A stretch of 11,406 bases of DNA, taken from the NCBI GenBank assembly GCA_035316885.1, contig DATHII010000354.1, forward strand, positions 1 through 11,406, read 5' to 3'. The stretch comes from DASRTE01 sp035316885. GTDB lineage: Bacteria; Actinomycetota; Actinomycetes; Jiangellales; Jiangellaceae. Position numbers and translations under genes: made by a program. Of the stretch, positions 1-6,474 are shown piece after piece (the first letter of the stretch is position 1; every line of letters starts with the position of its first letter). The notes under the pieces were generated by a model. That model saw nothing but the letters and a program-made list of their open reading frames with translations. It had not been told where the DNA came from and ran no database searches.

Positions 1-848
1 AGGTGGCCGGCGAGAGTGTCCCAGTCGCTGAACTGCCAGATCCCCCAGGCGTTGAGGCCTTCTTGTTCCAGCATGTGGCGTTTGTCGGTCTGGACCAGCT
101 GGCTGGCGATCTGGCCGCCGGCGTCGCGGCCGCCGACAAAGGCCAGGCAGCCGATCTCCTCCGACAGCACCAGGGCCGGGGACAGCCGCGACCCCGAGCC
201 GCTGAGCAGGGTGACCGGGAGCTGGCAGCGGCGCATGCAGGCGGCGGCCAGGGTCAGGGCGCACAGGCCGCCGTCGGTGGGGGTCTTGGCGATCACCGCG
301 TTCCCGGCCAGCAGCTGGATCAGCATGGCGTGGACCAGCACACTCAGCGGGTAGTTCCAGGAGGCGATGTTGGACACCGGACCAGCCAAGGGCTGGCGGC
401 CGGCCAGCATCGGCTCGATCTCCTCCAGGTACCAGCCAACCCCCGAAATGGTCCGGTCCACCGAGGTCAAGGCCTGACGCCACGGCTTGCCGATCTCCCA
501 CACCAGCAGCAACGCCAACAACTCCCGATGCGACGCCAACTCCTGGACACAGCGGGCCACCCGATCGCGTCGCTCCTCCAGCTCCACCCCAGCCCACTGT
601 TGGTGCTCGGCCGCGGCCGCCGCGACCGCCTCCAGGCCCTGGCCCAGCTGCAGCATCGGCGGACCCATGATCGGGCTGCCATCGACCGGGCTGGTCGCCG
701 CCGCTGGGGTCCCAGCCAGCCGCCACTGCCCATCCCACAGGTTGCGGACCCGGTCGGGTTCGAACGCCTCAGGCGCCACCGACCGGCAACGGGCGTACAC
801 CTGCTGCCAGCCCGCACCCGCCCACACCTGCCTAGGAGCACCAGTCAT
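1..848 (-). CDS. Aldehyde dehydrogenase family protein, N-terminal part (runs off the window)
   Basis: Reading the minus strand from the ATG at 848 gives 282 codons with no stop before base 1, so the gene is cut by the window edge; the family is usually 450-500 residues. It should oxidise an aldehyde to a carboxylate with NAD(P). Family marks seen: N-x-x-x-W-N-Y-P at residues 160-167 (oxyanion Asn and cofactor loop), an A-K-T-P segment with the cofactor-binding Lys at 188, an F-V-G-G turn at 237-240 in place of the usual F-T-G-S, and L-E-Q-E-G at 260-264 where E261 matches the general-base Glu of the usual E-L-G-G motif. The catalytic Cys lies beyond the window. The start is supported by a GGAGAGGGG ribosome-binding site six bases upstream. 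It lies 136 nt downstream of the zinc-ribbon gene on the same strand; that gap shows no clear terminator or promoter. Substrate unknown. Confidence 0.85.
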   Translation of the reverse strand, partial: MTGAPRQVWAGAGWQQVYARCRSVAPEAFEPDRVRNLWDGQWRLAGTPAAATSPVDGSPIMGPPMLQLGQGLEAVAAAAAEHQQWAGVELEERRDRVARCVQELASHRELLALLLVWEIGKPWRQALTSVDRTISGVGWYLEEIEPMLAGRQPLAGPVSNIASWNYPLSVLVHAMLIQLLAGNAVIAKTPTDGGLCALTLAAACMRRCQLPVTLLSGSGSRLSPALVLSEEIGCLAFVGGRDAGGQIASQLVQTDKRHMLEQEGLNAWGIWQFSDWDTLAGH

Positions 849-984
849 CAGCAGCCCCTCTCCAACGGTCGCCTATGTCGAGGCGCACGTGAACCTGTGA
901 CTCACACGCTGCAAGCTGGATCACCACATCGCCACCACCCACCAAGACCACCGCGTTGCACCCGGACCGCAGGAGTTGCAGCGC

Positions 985-1299
985 TTACCGTCGACCGTAG
1001 AGGACGCGCAGCTCGGCCTCCATCTTGGCCGGTTTGACGAGTAGGGCTCCAGGCAGGTCGCGGGCGAAGGACACGGGATGCCGAATCACACGGCGCAGCA
1101 TCCGCCGCGGTTTGGTCCGGACGCGATGTTCAACGTCGGCGATGTAGGCACGGCGCAGTCCCGGCAGGTCCTTGGCGATCTCGTGCCCACAGTTGGAGCA
1201 GACCGTCGACGCGAGCAGCCTGCCCGCGTAGGTCACCTCGTGCAGATGTTCCCCGTTGCAGTGGTGACAAGCCAGCACGACGATGTGGACGTTGTCCAT
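985..1299 (-). CDS. Small zinc-ribbon protein of unknown function
   Basis: A 104-residue basic protein with two Cys pairs, C11-x-x-C14 and C34-x-x-C37, which form a plausible zinc ribbon near the N-terminus. It is followed by an Arg-rich helical segment (about residues 50-80) and an 'L-R-V-L-Y' ending. I do not recognise a characterised family; small proteins of this shape occur in actinobacteria. A GTG at 1305 is possible, but it sits inside the ribosome-binding site; the ATG at 1299 has GAGG five bases upstream and is preferred. The stop of ispD (TGA, 1309-1307) overlaps this ribosome-binding site and leaves only 7 nt between the genes, so translation is probably coupled to ispD. It could be a nucleic-acid-binding or regulatory accessory protein; nothing in the sequence decides this. 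Confidence 0.75.
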   Translation of the reverse strand: MDNVHIVVLACHHCNGEHLHEVTYAGRLLASTVCSNCGHEIAKDLPGLRRAYIADVEHRVRTKPRRMLRRVIRHPVSFARDLPGALLVKPAKMEAELRVLYGRR

Positions 1300-1306
1300 G
1301 CTCACC

Positions 1307-2092
1307 TCACAGCTCGTACCCGGAGGTAGCCAATATCAGCTCGGCTGTAAAGAGATCGTCGGCGTAGGTCACCTTGATATTGCGCGGATCGCCAGAAACG
1401 ACCTGCACGGAGAGGCCTTCGTAGCGTTCGACGCACGAGGCGGTATCCGTTCCCGTGAAGCCCTCCACGGCGGCGGCCTGATACGCGGCCAGCAACGGGC
1501 CGCTCTTGAACGCCTGAGGTGTCTGGACGCGGACCATGTCAGTACGTCCCGCGTGCGACATCCGCCCAGCCTCGTCGACCCCGACCACGTCCTCGAGTGG
1601 CAATGCTGGGATCGCGCTCCCGGTTCGGATGGCGGTCGCCAGCACCTCCTCAACGATCCTCACTGGCGCGAGAGGGCGCGCTGCGTCATGGACGACCACA
1701 ACGTCGATCTCCCCCCGCCGGATTTCGTCGGCGAGGTGGAGGAGGGCCCGGTATTCCGATTCATGGCGGGTCTCGCCTCCGGTCACCAGATCGACGGGCA
1801 CGCCGGGAAGCTCCCGGTCGAGCACCTCCTCGGCCAGTTCGCGGTCGTCGTTACGCACCACCAGCACCAGGCGGTCGATACCGGGGATCTTCCGCAACAG
1901 CTCGAGCGACCAGGTGACGATGCGCCGGCCGGCCAGAGGCAGGTACACCTTGTTTCGGCTGTTGCCGACCCTGGTGCCGGAACCTGCCGCCAGAACGATG
2001 CCGGCGTGCGTCGTGCAAGCTTGGTTCTCCACATCGGCATGATAGCCCGACGCGACGACCTCATCGATGGCGTGATGTTCCAGCGACGTCAC
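1307..2092 (-). CDS. ispD: 2-C-methyl-D-erythritol 4-phosphate cytidylyltransferase-like protein (IspD family)
   Basis: IspD joins MEP and CTP to give CDP-methylerythritol and pyrophosphate, the third step of the MEP isoprenoid pathway. This 261-residue protein carries the nucleotide loop L-A-A-G-S-G-T-R (34-41), K48, H-D-A-A-R-P (135-140), R183, Q-T-P-Q (190-193), T-D-x-A-S (215-219) and N-I-K-V-T (238-242). These match E. coli R20, K27, D106, R109, R157, T189 and K213. One usual substrate contact, T140 in E. coli, aligns with V169 here. The GTG start overlaps the LysR stop by 4 nt (GTGA); this adds about 29 residues before the usual family start, and a GTG at 2032 is a weaker alternative without a ribosome-binding site. 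No ispF, ispE or other classical MEP gene flanks it. The related ribitol-phosphate enzyme TarI is less likely because H-D-A-A-R-P is IspD-like, but a different polyol phosphate is possible. Confidence 0.85.
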   Translation of the reverse strand: MTSLEHHAIDEVVASGYHADVENQACTTHAGIVLAAGSGTRVGNSRNKVYLPLAGRRIVTWSLELLRKIPGIDRLVLVVRNDDRELAEEVLDRELPGVPVDLVTGGETRHESEYRALLHLADEIRRGEIDVVVVHDAARPLAPVRIVEEVLATAIRTGSAIPALPLEDVVGVDEAGRMSHAGRTDMVRVQTPQAFKSGPLLAAYQAAAVEGFTGTDTASCVERYEGLSVQVVSGDPRNIKVTYADDLFTAELILATSGYEL

Positions 2093-3096
2093 GTTGCGAT
2101 GCCGCCATCGGCCGTCACCTGCAGGTGGGGCGTGCCGGCGAGGACGGATGCTGGTGACCGCCGGCCATTCAGCCTCGCCGAAGGCTCGAAGCGACGATCC
2201 AGCCCGGCCGCGTGGGCGAGCTCGTCGAGGACCTCGAGGAACCAGCGGACAGCATTCGATGTCGTGTCCCGACGCCAGGCCACGCCGAGCTTGGACATGG
2301 GTGCTGGAGGCGCGAAGGAGCGGTAGGCAACGCCAGGGATGGCAAAGATTCGGGTCAGCGGCTCGCCTACGAAGGCAACGCCAAGCCGGGCCGCGACCGC
2401 GCTGCAGGCGCTCTCCAGCGTCGTCGCCTCGAGCACGACCGAGGGCGCGACGCGTGAGCGTCCGAGCACCTCGCTGACCAGGTAGCGGTAGAGCAGCGGC
2501 TCGAGCGCATGCGGGAAGAGGATGATCGGCTCGCCGGCCAGGCGTTCGACCGGCACGACCGCCAGCTGCGCCAGCGCATGATCCTCAGGGACGGCCAAGA
2601 GCAGCGGCTCTGGCTGCAACGTCCTGAACTGCATGGTTTCACGATCCAGGACACCAAGGCGAACAAACGCCACGTCGAGTTGCTTGGCACGCAACGCTTC
2701 CAGATGCGCCCCGGTCGTTGCCACGACCGTATCGACGCCGACACTCGGGAACCGCTCCTGGAATGTCCGCAGCGCCAACGGGGGCAACTCGAAGACACCC
2801 GTCGCCGGATAGCCGACGCGTAATCGACCGTTGATCATCAGGCTGGCCTGTTGCGCGGCACGCGCCGCGGCATCGGCGGCCTCGATGGCTTCGCGCGCCT
2901 TCCCGAGGAGCGCACGACCGGCCTCGGTCAGCTGGACGCGCCGGCCGCGGAGGAAGAGCTGCACGCCCAGCTCACGCTCGAGGGACTGGATCTGGAAGCT
3001 GAGCGGTGGCTGGGTGATGCGTAGACGCTGGGCGGCTCTGCCGAAGTGCAACTCCTCGGCGACAGCGATGAAGTAGCGTAGATGTCGAAGCTCCAT
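2089..3096 (-). CDS. LysR-family transcriptional regulator
   Basis: A 335-residue regulator. The N-terminal winged helix-turn-helix (about residues 1-60) starts M-E-L-R-H-L-R-Y-F and contains the A-A-Q-R-L-R-I-T-Q-P-P-L-S recognition segment. A linker helix rich in Ala/Glu follows (about 65-90), then a two-lobed effector domain (about 92-300). The start region resembles the BenM/CatM/AlsR branch, which senses small organic acids; this is a similarity judgement by eye. About 30 extra residues after the effector domain (roughly 303-335) are Arg/Ala/Gly-rich and look unstructured. The ATG at 3096 follows purine-rich AAGG and AGGGA stretches. It lies 69 nt after the SorC regulator on the same strand, and its stop overlaps the ispD start. 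That cotranscription is unusual, because LysR genes are more often divergent from their targets. Confidence 0.9.
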   Translation of the reverse strand: MELRHLRYFIAVAEELHFGRAAQRLRITQPPLSFQIQSLERELGVQLFLRGRRVQLTEAGRALLGKAREAIEAADAAARAAQQASLMINGRLRVGYPATGVFELPPLALRTFQERFPSVGVDTVVATTGAHLEALRAKQLDVAFVRLGVLDRETMQFRTLQPEPLLLAVPEDHALAQLAVVPVERLAGEPIILFPHALEPLLYRYLVSEVLGRSRVAPSVVLEATTLESACSAVAARLGVAFVGEPLTRIFAIPGVAYRSFAPPAPMSKLGVAWRRDTTSNAVRWFLEVLDELAHAAGLDRRFEPSARLNGRRSPASVLAGTPHLQVTADGGIAT

Positions 3097-3165
3097 GTCC
3101 CTACCTTCTGCCGGGGCGGCCGTGTCGGCGGGCGTCCACCTGCGCGCCGTTCACCGTTCGATGGT

Positions 3166-4128
3166 TCATGCCCGCCCGGTCCGATCGAGGCTGAGGACCG
3201 AGCGTGCTGCTACCTGATCGCAGATCAGGACGTCGATGATCCGGCCGCGCAGGGCGCCGAGGATGCCCAGCGCTTTCTCCCGTCCAGCTGCGACTCCGGC
3301 CACGGTGGGGATGGCGCGCAGGTCGTCGAGCGTGACTGCCAGGACACGCTCGGTGACGACGCTGCTCACCTCCCTGCCGGACAGGTCGAAGTACCGCGCG
3401 CAGACGTCGCCAACGGCCCCGGAGGCGTCGAAGGCGGCGCGCTGAGCAGGGCTGAGTCCGAGAGCGTCAAGAAGCGTTCCCGAGGACCCAATGCCGGCCG
3501 CCCCGATGCCCACGACTGCGATGTCGGCTGCCTTGGCTGCATCGAGCGCGTCGGCGATCGCCTGCTCATGCAGCATCATCGTGAGCGCCTGGGCTGAGCC
3601 GAACAGCGCAGGCGCGTGCAGATAGCGGTGACGGGCTCCCATGCGCTCGGAAAGCTCCCGCACGAGCTCTTGCCCCGTGAGGGCGGAGTCAAGCGCCGAC
3701 AGGCCACCGACGAGCTGGACGACCTCGACGTCGCGTCGGGAAAGCCCATCAACGCCACGCACGACGGCCTGCAACGTCTGGCCCCACGAGAGCGCCACCA
3801 CCTGACCGTCTCGCAGCGTCTCGTCCAGCCAGCGCACGGCCAGGCGACCCACCCCCGACAGGACGTCGGTCTCCGGGGTGACCTCGAGAACGCGGACGTC
3901 GACGAGCCCGAACCGGTCCCGCAGGGCCAACTCGAGTTCGTGGTCGCGCTTGGCCGGATCCACGATGCGGATCTCGACGATGCCGAGGTCCCGTGCCTGC
4001 TTGAGCATGCGTGACACGTTGGACCGGGTCGTCCCGAGAATGGCGGCGACGTCGTCCTGCGACCGGTCCTCGACGAAGTACATCCGGGCCGCCTTCGCGA
4101 GAAGCTCCGGGTCTCTGGGAGCTGGCAT
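3166..4128 (-). CDS. SorC/DeoR-type sugar-binding transcriptional regulator
   Basis: A 320-residue protein of the SorC family, which binds DNA through an N-terminal helix-turn-helix and usually responds to a phosphorylated sugar or polyol. The helix-turn-helix lies at about residues 20-50 (S-Q-D-D-V-A-A-I-L-G-T-T-R-S-N-V-S-R). The ligand domain fills about 60-318, with the family pattern around V-V-Q-L-V-G-G and G-I-G-A-A-G-I-G-S-S-G-T. It is the first gene of the leftward unit and faces the PTS operon, so it is the likely local regulator of both directions, with the PTS product as a plausible effector. The ATG at 4128 was chosen over the in-frame GTG at 4134; both have weak ribosome-binding sites. 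A strong promoter-like element and a pair of direct repeats lie just upstream, consistent with autoregulation. Confidence 0.9.
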   Translation of the reverse strand: MPAPRDPELLAKAARMYFVEDRSQDDVAAILGTTRSNVSRMLKQARDLGIVEIRIVDPAKRDHELELALRDRFGLVDVRVLEVTPETDVLSGVGRLAVRWLDETLRDGQVVALSWGQTLQAVVRGVDGLSRRDVEVVQLVGGLSALDSALTGQELVRELSERMGARHRYLHAPALFGSAQALTMMLHEQAIADALDAAKAADIAVVGIGAAGIGSSGTLLDALGLSPAQRAAFDASGAVGDVCARYFDLSGREVSSVVTERVLAVTLDDLRAIPTVAGVAAGREKALGILGALRGRIIDVLICDQVAARSVLSLDRTGRA

Positions 4129-4129
4129 C

Positions 4130-4160
4130 TTCACATCCGTGATGATACATTCACATCTGT
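4130..4160. promoter_or_regulatory. Putative operator: two direct repeats TTCACATCYGT
   Basis: TTCACATCCGT (4130-4140) and TTCACATCTGT (4150-4160) differ at one base and are spaced exactly 20 bp start to start, close to two helical turns. They lie in the leader of the SorC-type gene, just downstream of its predicted promoter, with one copy touching its start codon. That position suits an autorepression site for the SorC regulator, but LysR or another protein could bind instead. Confidence 0.5.
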
Positions 4161-4196
4161 CCCGATGCTTATACGCGAACTCTCATAAGGAGTCAA
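4161..4196 (-). promoter_or_regulatory. Predicted sigma70-type promoter for the leftward unit
   Basis: On the minus strand, TTGACT (4196-4191) and TATAAG (4173-4168) are separated by exactly 17 bp. Each hexamer matches the primary sigma factor consensus at five of six bases. Transcription would start at about 4160-4162 and give a leader of some 35 nt before the SorC gene, containing both TTCACATCYGT repeats. It stands out in otherwise GC-rich DNA. Confidence 0.7.
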
Positions 4197-4231
4197 CCCC
4201 TCTCCCGCCAGCGCCCTCACGATCCCGTTCA

Positions 4232-4260
4232 TGTATTGGCCACATGTGTTTTTGTATTGG
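4232..4260. promoter_or_regulatory. Second direct-repeat pair TGTATTGG flanking a CACATGTG palindrome
   Basis: TGTATTGG occurs at 4232-4239 and 4253-4260, a 21-bp spacing, with the perfect palindrome CACATGTG at 4241-4248 and a T-run between. This AT-richer patch sits about 100 bp before gutM and probably belongs to the control region of the PTS operon. No convincing -35/-10 pair for the plus strand is visible here, so the rightward promoter is not assigned and may need an activator. Confidence 0.4.
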
Positions 4261-4331
4261 ACGATCGCTCCGTGCCTGCACCAGCATGAAGCCGTTCCTG
4301 GGACCCTCCGGACGGCTTTGGCCTCGCCGGA

Positions 4332-4345
4332 CAGCGCGAACGCTG
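4332..4345 (+). promoter_or_regulatory. Small hairpin in the gutM leader
   Basis: CAGCG and CGCTG form a 5-bp perfect stem around the loop CGAA, ending five bases before the AGGGAG ribosome-binding site of gutM. It could tune translation of the first operon gene. A stem this short also occurs by chance in GC-rich DNA. Confidence 0.25.
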
Positions 4346-4361
4346 AGACGAGGGAGTGGGC

Positions 4362-4805
4362 ATGGCTGTCGGCAGGCTCTTTCTCCTGCTGGGCGTCCTC
4401 TGGCTGCTCCAGCTGGTGCTCGCCTACCAGCAGGCGCAACGGTTCATGGCCCGGGCACGGGCGCTACGCCGTCAGGGCAGGGTCGTGATCGGCGCCTCGC
4501 GCCGTCAGCTCCGGGGACGGGCCTACGTGGTTGTCGCGGTCGGCCCCGATGATCGCCTGACCGCCGCCGAGTCTCTCCGCGGGCTCACCGTCTTCGCCAA
4601 TGCTCGGCCGGTGCCCGCCCTCATCGGGCTCCCAGTGGTCGAGCTGGCGGCCGGAGCCCAAGTCCCGGACCTGGCTCCTCGTGTCCTGGCCGCGGCGCAG
4701 AGTGCCGCGTCCGCACTGCATCCCGACCACGCCGGTGCGCCCGAGGCCACCGGCCGGCGACCACACCGCCGCCGGCGTCCGAGAGGAGGGATGGCGACGT
4801 CGTAG
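4362..4805 (+). CDS. gutM: GutM-like glucitol operon activator protein
   Basis: A 147-residue protein matching GutM, the small membrane-anchored activator protein of glucitol PTS operons. It begins with a hydrophobic helix (about residues 5-22: L-F-L-L-L-G-V-L-W-L-L-Q). Then come the family's Q-x-x-R-F segment, R-R-Q-G-R-V-V-I-G (about 37-45), V-V-V-A-V-x-x-D-D-R, and L-R-G-L-T-V-F-A-N-A-R-P-V-P-A-L-I-G-L. The C-terminal 30 or so residues are Arg/Pro/Gly-rich and poorly conserved. The ATG at 4362 was chosen because AGGGAG sits five bases upstream; an in-frame GTG at 4356 overlaps that site. It is the first gene of the rightward operon, ahead of the permease genes, whereas in E. coli gutM follows them. 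Its mode of action outside enterobacteria is not established. Confidence 0.85.
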   Translation: MAVGRLFLLLGVLWLLQLVLAYQQAQRFMARARALRRQGRVVIGASRRQLRGRAYVVVAVGPDDRLTAAESLRGLTVFANARPVPALIGLPVVELAAGAQVPDLAPRVLAAAQSAASALHPDHAGAPEATGRRPHRRRRPRGGMATS

Positions 4806-4865
4806 GCGCGAATCGTCGGCTTCAACGGGCAGCGGCTTCCCCTGTCCGGGAAGGAGTGGGAATCA

Positions 4866-5528
4866 GTGGCCGACTTCTTGCGGTTCCCCGGCACCCCCCC
4901 GGTGGCCGGGATCAATGACACCCTCGGCCAGTGGGCCGAGAACTTCATCGACGTGTTCCGCCAGGGTGGCGAGACCTTCGTCGGCCTGGTCATCGGGATC
5001 ATCCCCCTGCTGATCGTACTGCTCACCGCGGTCCATGCCCTGATCAAGCTGATCGGCCCAGAGCGAATCGACAAGGTCGGCGAGATGGCCGGGCGACCGG
5101 GCCTCCGGTACTACCCCATCCGCTATCTCGTGCTGCCGGTGCTGGCCGTGTTCTTCCTGACCAACCCGATGGCCTACACCATGGGCCGGTTCCTGCCGGA
5201 GCGCGACAAGCCGGCGTTCTATGACTCGGCGGTCAGCTTCGTCCATCCCCCGCTCGGGCTGTTCCCGCATGTCAATGCGGGTGAGCTGTTCGTCTACGCC
5301 GGCATCGCCGCCGGGATCACGACGCTCGGCCGGCCGCTGGGTGACCTGGCCGTCCGGTACTTCTACGTCGGCCTGATCGTGATCTTCCTGCGTGGCATCG
5401 TGACCGAGACGATCAGCAGGATCCTGTTCGCCCGGCGCGCCGCTGCCGACGAGGAGAAGGCCCGCGACGCCGAGGAGCCCGAGGTCGCGACCACGGCCGG
5501 CGAGCGTCCGGCTCCCGAGGGGGCGTGA
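4866..5528 (+). CDS. srlA: PTS glucitol/sorbitol-family permease, EIIC component
   Basis: A 220-residue membrane protein equivalent to E. coli SrlA (GutA), half of the translocation channel of the glucitol PTS. It shows the family's F-R-Q-G-G-E-T-F-V-G start, hydrophobic segments at about residues 38-62, 88-105, 143-157 and 170-186, and conserved stretches N-P-M-A-Y-T-M-G-R-F, G-L-F-P-H-V-N-A-G-E-L-F-V-Y and F-L-R-G-I-V-T. The last 35 residues are a charged Ala/Glu/Pro tail, probably cytoplasmic. GTG at 4866 is used, with AAGGAG nine bases upstream; it lies 60 nt after gutM. The fold is clear, but the family name does not fix the substrate, since glucitol-type permeases also carry other polyols. 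Confidence 0.92.
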   Translation: MADFLRFPGTPPVAGINDTLGQWAENFIDVFRQGGETFVGLVIGIIPLLIVLLTAVHALIKLIGPERIDKVGEMAGRPGLRYYPIRYLVLPVLAVFFLTNPMAYTMGRFLPERDKPAFYDSAVSFVHPPLGLFPHVNAGELFVYAGIAAGITTLGRPLGDLAVRYFYVGLIVIFLRGIVTETISRILFARRAAADEEKARDAEEPEVATTAGERPAPEGA

Positions 5529-5530
5529 GC

Positions 5531-6070
5531 ATGGATACCATCAACTCGATCCTCAACCGCATCGGCCGGGCCGTCGGCGGGATCGTCGGCACCCTGTACC
5601 AGTCGGGCCGGGAAGCGATCGACATGGTGCTCCGCAACGTCCTGCCCTTCATGGCGTTCATCTCGCTGATCATCGGGTTCATCCTGGCCACCGGGATCGG
5701 CACGTTCATCGCCGACCGCCTGACCCCGCTCGCCTCCAGCCTGCCCGGGCTGCTGGCGATGAGCATCATCTGCGCGCTGCCGGTGCTGTCGCCCCTGCTC
5801 GGACCGGGTGCGGTGATCGCCCAGATCGTCGGGACGCTGATCGGCGTGCAGATCGGCCAGGGCAAGATCCCGCCCCAGTACTCGCTGCCTGCCCTGTTCG
5901 CGATCAACCCGCAGGTTGGCTGCGACTTCATCCCGGTCGGGCTAGCCCTCGGCGAGGCCGAGCCACAGACGGTCGAGGTCGGGGTGCCGGCGGTGCTGTT
6001 CTCCCGGATGGTTACCGGGCCGGCAGCGGTGGTCATCGCCTACCTGTTCAGCTTCGGCCTCTATACGTAG
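5531..6070 (+). CDS. srlE: PTS glucitol-family permease, stand-alone EIIC2 domain
   Basis: A 179-residue membrane protein matching only the C-terminal membrane half of E. coli SrlE. It has Y-Q-S-G-R-E-A-I-D-M-V-L, N-V-L-P-F-M-A-F, L-S-P-L-L-G-P-G-A-V-I-A-Q, G-V-Q-I-G-Q-G-K-I-P-P, P-A-L-F-A-I-N-P and C-D-F-I-P-V-G-L. Together with SrlA it would form the sugar channel. The EIIB domain, fused at the N-terminus in SrlE, is instead encoded by the next gene. ATG at 5531 is preferred, with GAGGGGG seven bases upstream; the GTG at 5525 overlaps the srlA stop. Translation is probably coupled to srlA. The domain is complete and shows no sign of decay. Confidence 0.92.
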   Translation: MDTINSILNRIGRAVGGIVGTLYQSGREAIDMVLRNVLPFMAFISLIIGFILATGIGTFIADRLTPLASSLPGLLAMSIICALPVLSPLLGPGAVIAQIVGTLIGVQIGQGKIPPQYSLPALFAINPQVGCDFIPVGLALGEAEPQTVEVGVPAVLFSRMVTGPAAVVIAYLFSFGLYT

Positions 6071-6102
6071 CGTAGGACGCTTCCGAACGAGGAGGTTCCC
6101 AT

Positions 6103-6474
6103 ATGGCGGACTACAAGGCAGTGCGGGTCGAGGCGGGCCGTGGAGGCTGGGGCGGTCCGCTCACGATCAAGCCGACCGCGGAACGATCGCTGATCTATTC
6201 GGTGACCGGCGGCGGCATCCACCCGGTGGCCCAGCGGATTGCCGACATGACCGGCGGTGAGCCCTTCGATGGGTTCAAGAGCTCGGCACCGTTCGACAAG
6301 ATCGCCGTCGCGGTCATCGACTGTGGCGGCACGGCGCGAGTCGGCGTCTATCCGATGAAGAAGGTCCCGACGGTCGACGTGCATGCGACCAGCCCGGCCG
6401 GTCCCCTGGCCATGTTCATCAAGGAGGACATCTTCGTCTCCGGAGTAGGGCTGGAGAACGTCAAGGAAGCCTGA
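6103..6474 (+). CDS. srlE: PTS glucitol-family EIIB component, stand-alone
   Basis: A 123-residue protein matching the N-terminal phosphotransfer domain of SrlE. It has G-R-G-G-W-G-G-P-L (12-20), A-V-I-D-C-G-G-T (70-77), V-G-V-Y-P-M-K-K-V-P-T, and a G-P-L-A-M-F-I-K-E-D-I-F-V-S-G-V stretch near the end. C74 is the expected phospho-cysteine that receives phosphate from EIIA and passes it to the incoming polyol. The ATG at 6103 follows a strong GAGGAGG site seven bases upstream, and 32 nt separate it from the EIIC2 gene. Compared with enteric SrlE, B and C2 are split and in reverse order. Confidence 0.93.
   Translation: MADYKAVRVEAGRGGWGGPLTIKPTAERSLIYSVTGGGIHPVAQRIADMTGGEPFDGFKSSAPFDKIAVAVIDCGGTARVGVYPMKKVPTVDVHATSPAGPLAMFIKEDIFVSGVGLENVKEA

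Noticed and set aside
3..1037. 344-codon open frame on the plus strand
   Set aside because: It is antisense to the aldehyde dehydrogenase and part of the zinc-ribbon gene. Its translation is low-complexity Gln/Arg/Pro/His-rich with no domain, typical of shadow frames in GC-rich DNA.
1307..2092. TarI-type ribitol-5-phosphate cytidylyltransferase
   Set aside because: H-D-A-A-R-P and the full set of IspD catalytic residues except one favour IspD. No teichoic-acid genes are nearby. It is kept only as an alternative.
1283..2326. 347-codon open frame on the plus strand
   Set aside because: It is antisense to ispD and the LysR C-terminus. The minus-strand frames carry clear IspD and LysR motifs, and the plus translation matches nothing recognisable.
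4131..4439. 102-codon open frame on the minus strand across the divergent control region
   Set aside because: It would cover the predicted promoter, the operator-like repeats and the start of gutM. It has no ribosome-binding site of note and no family resemblance.
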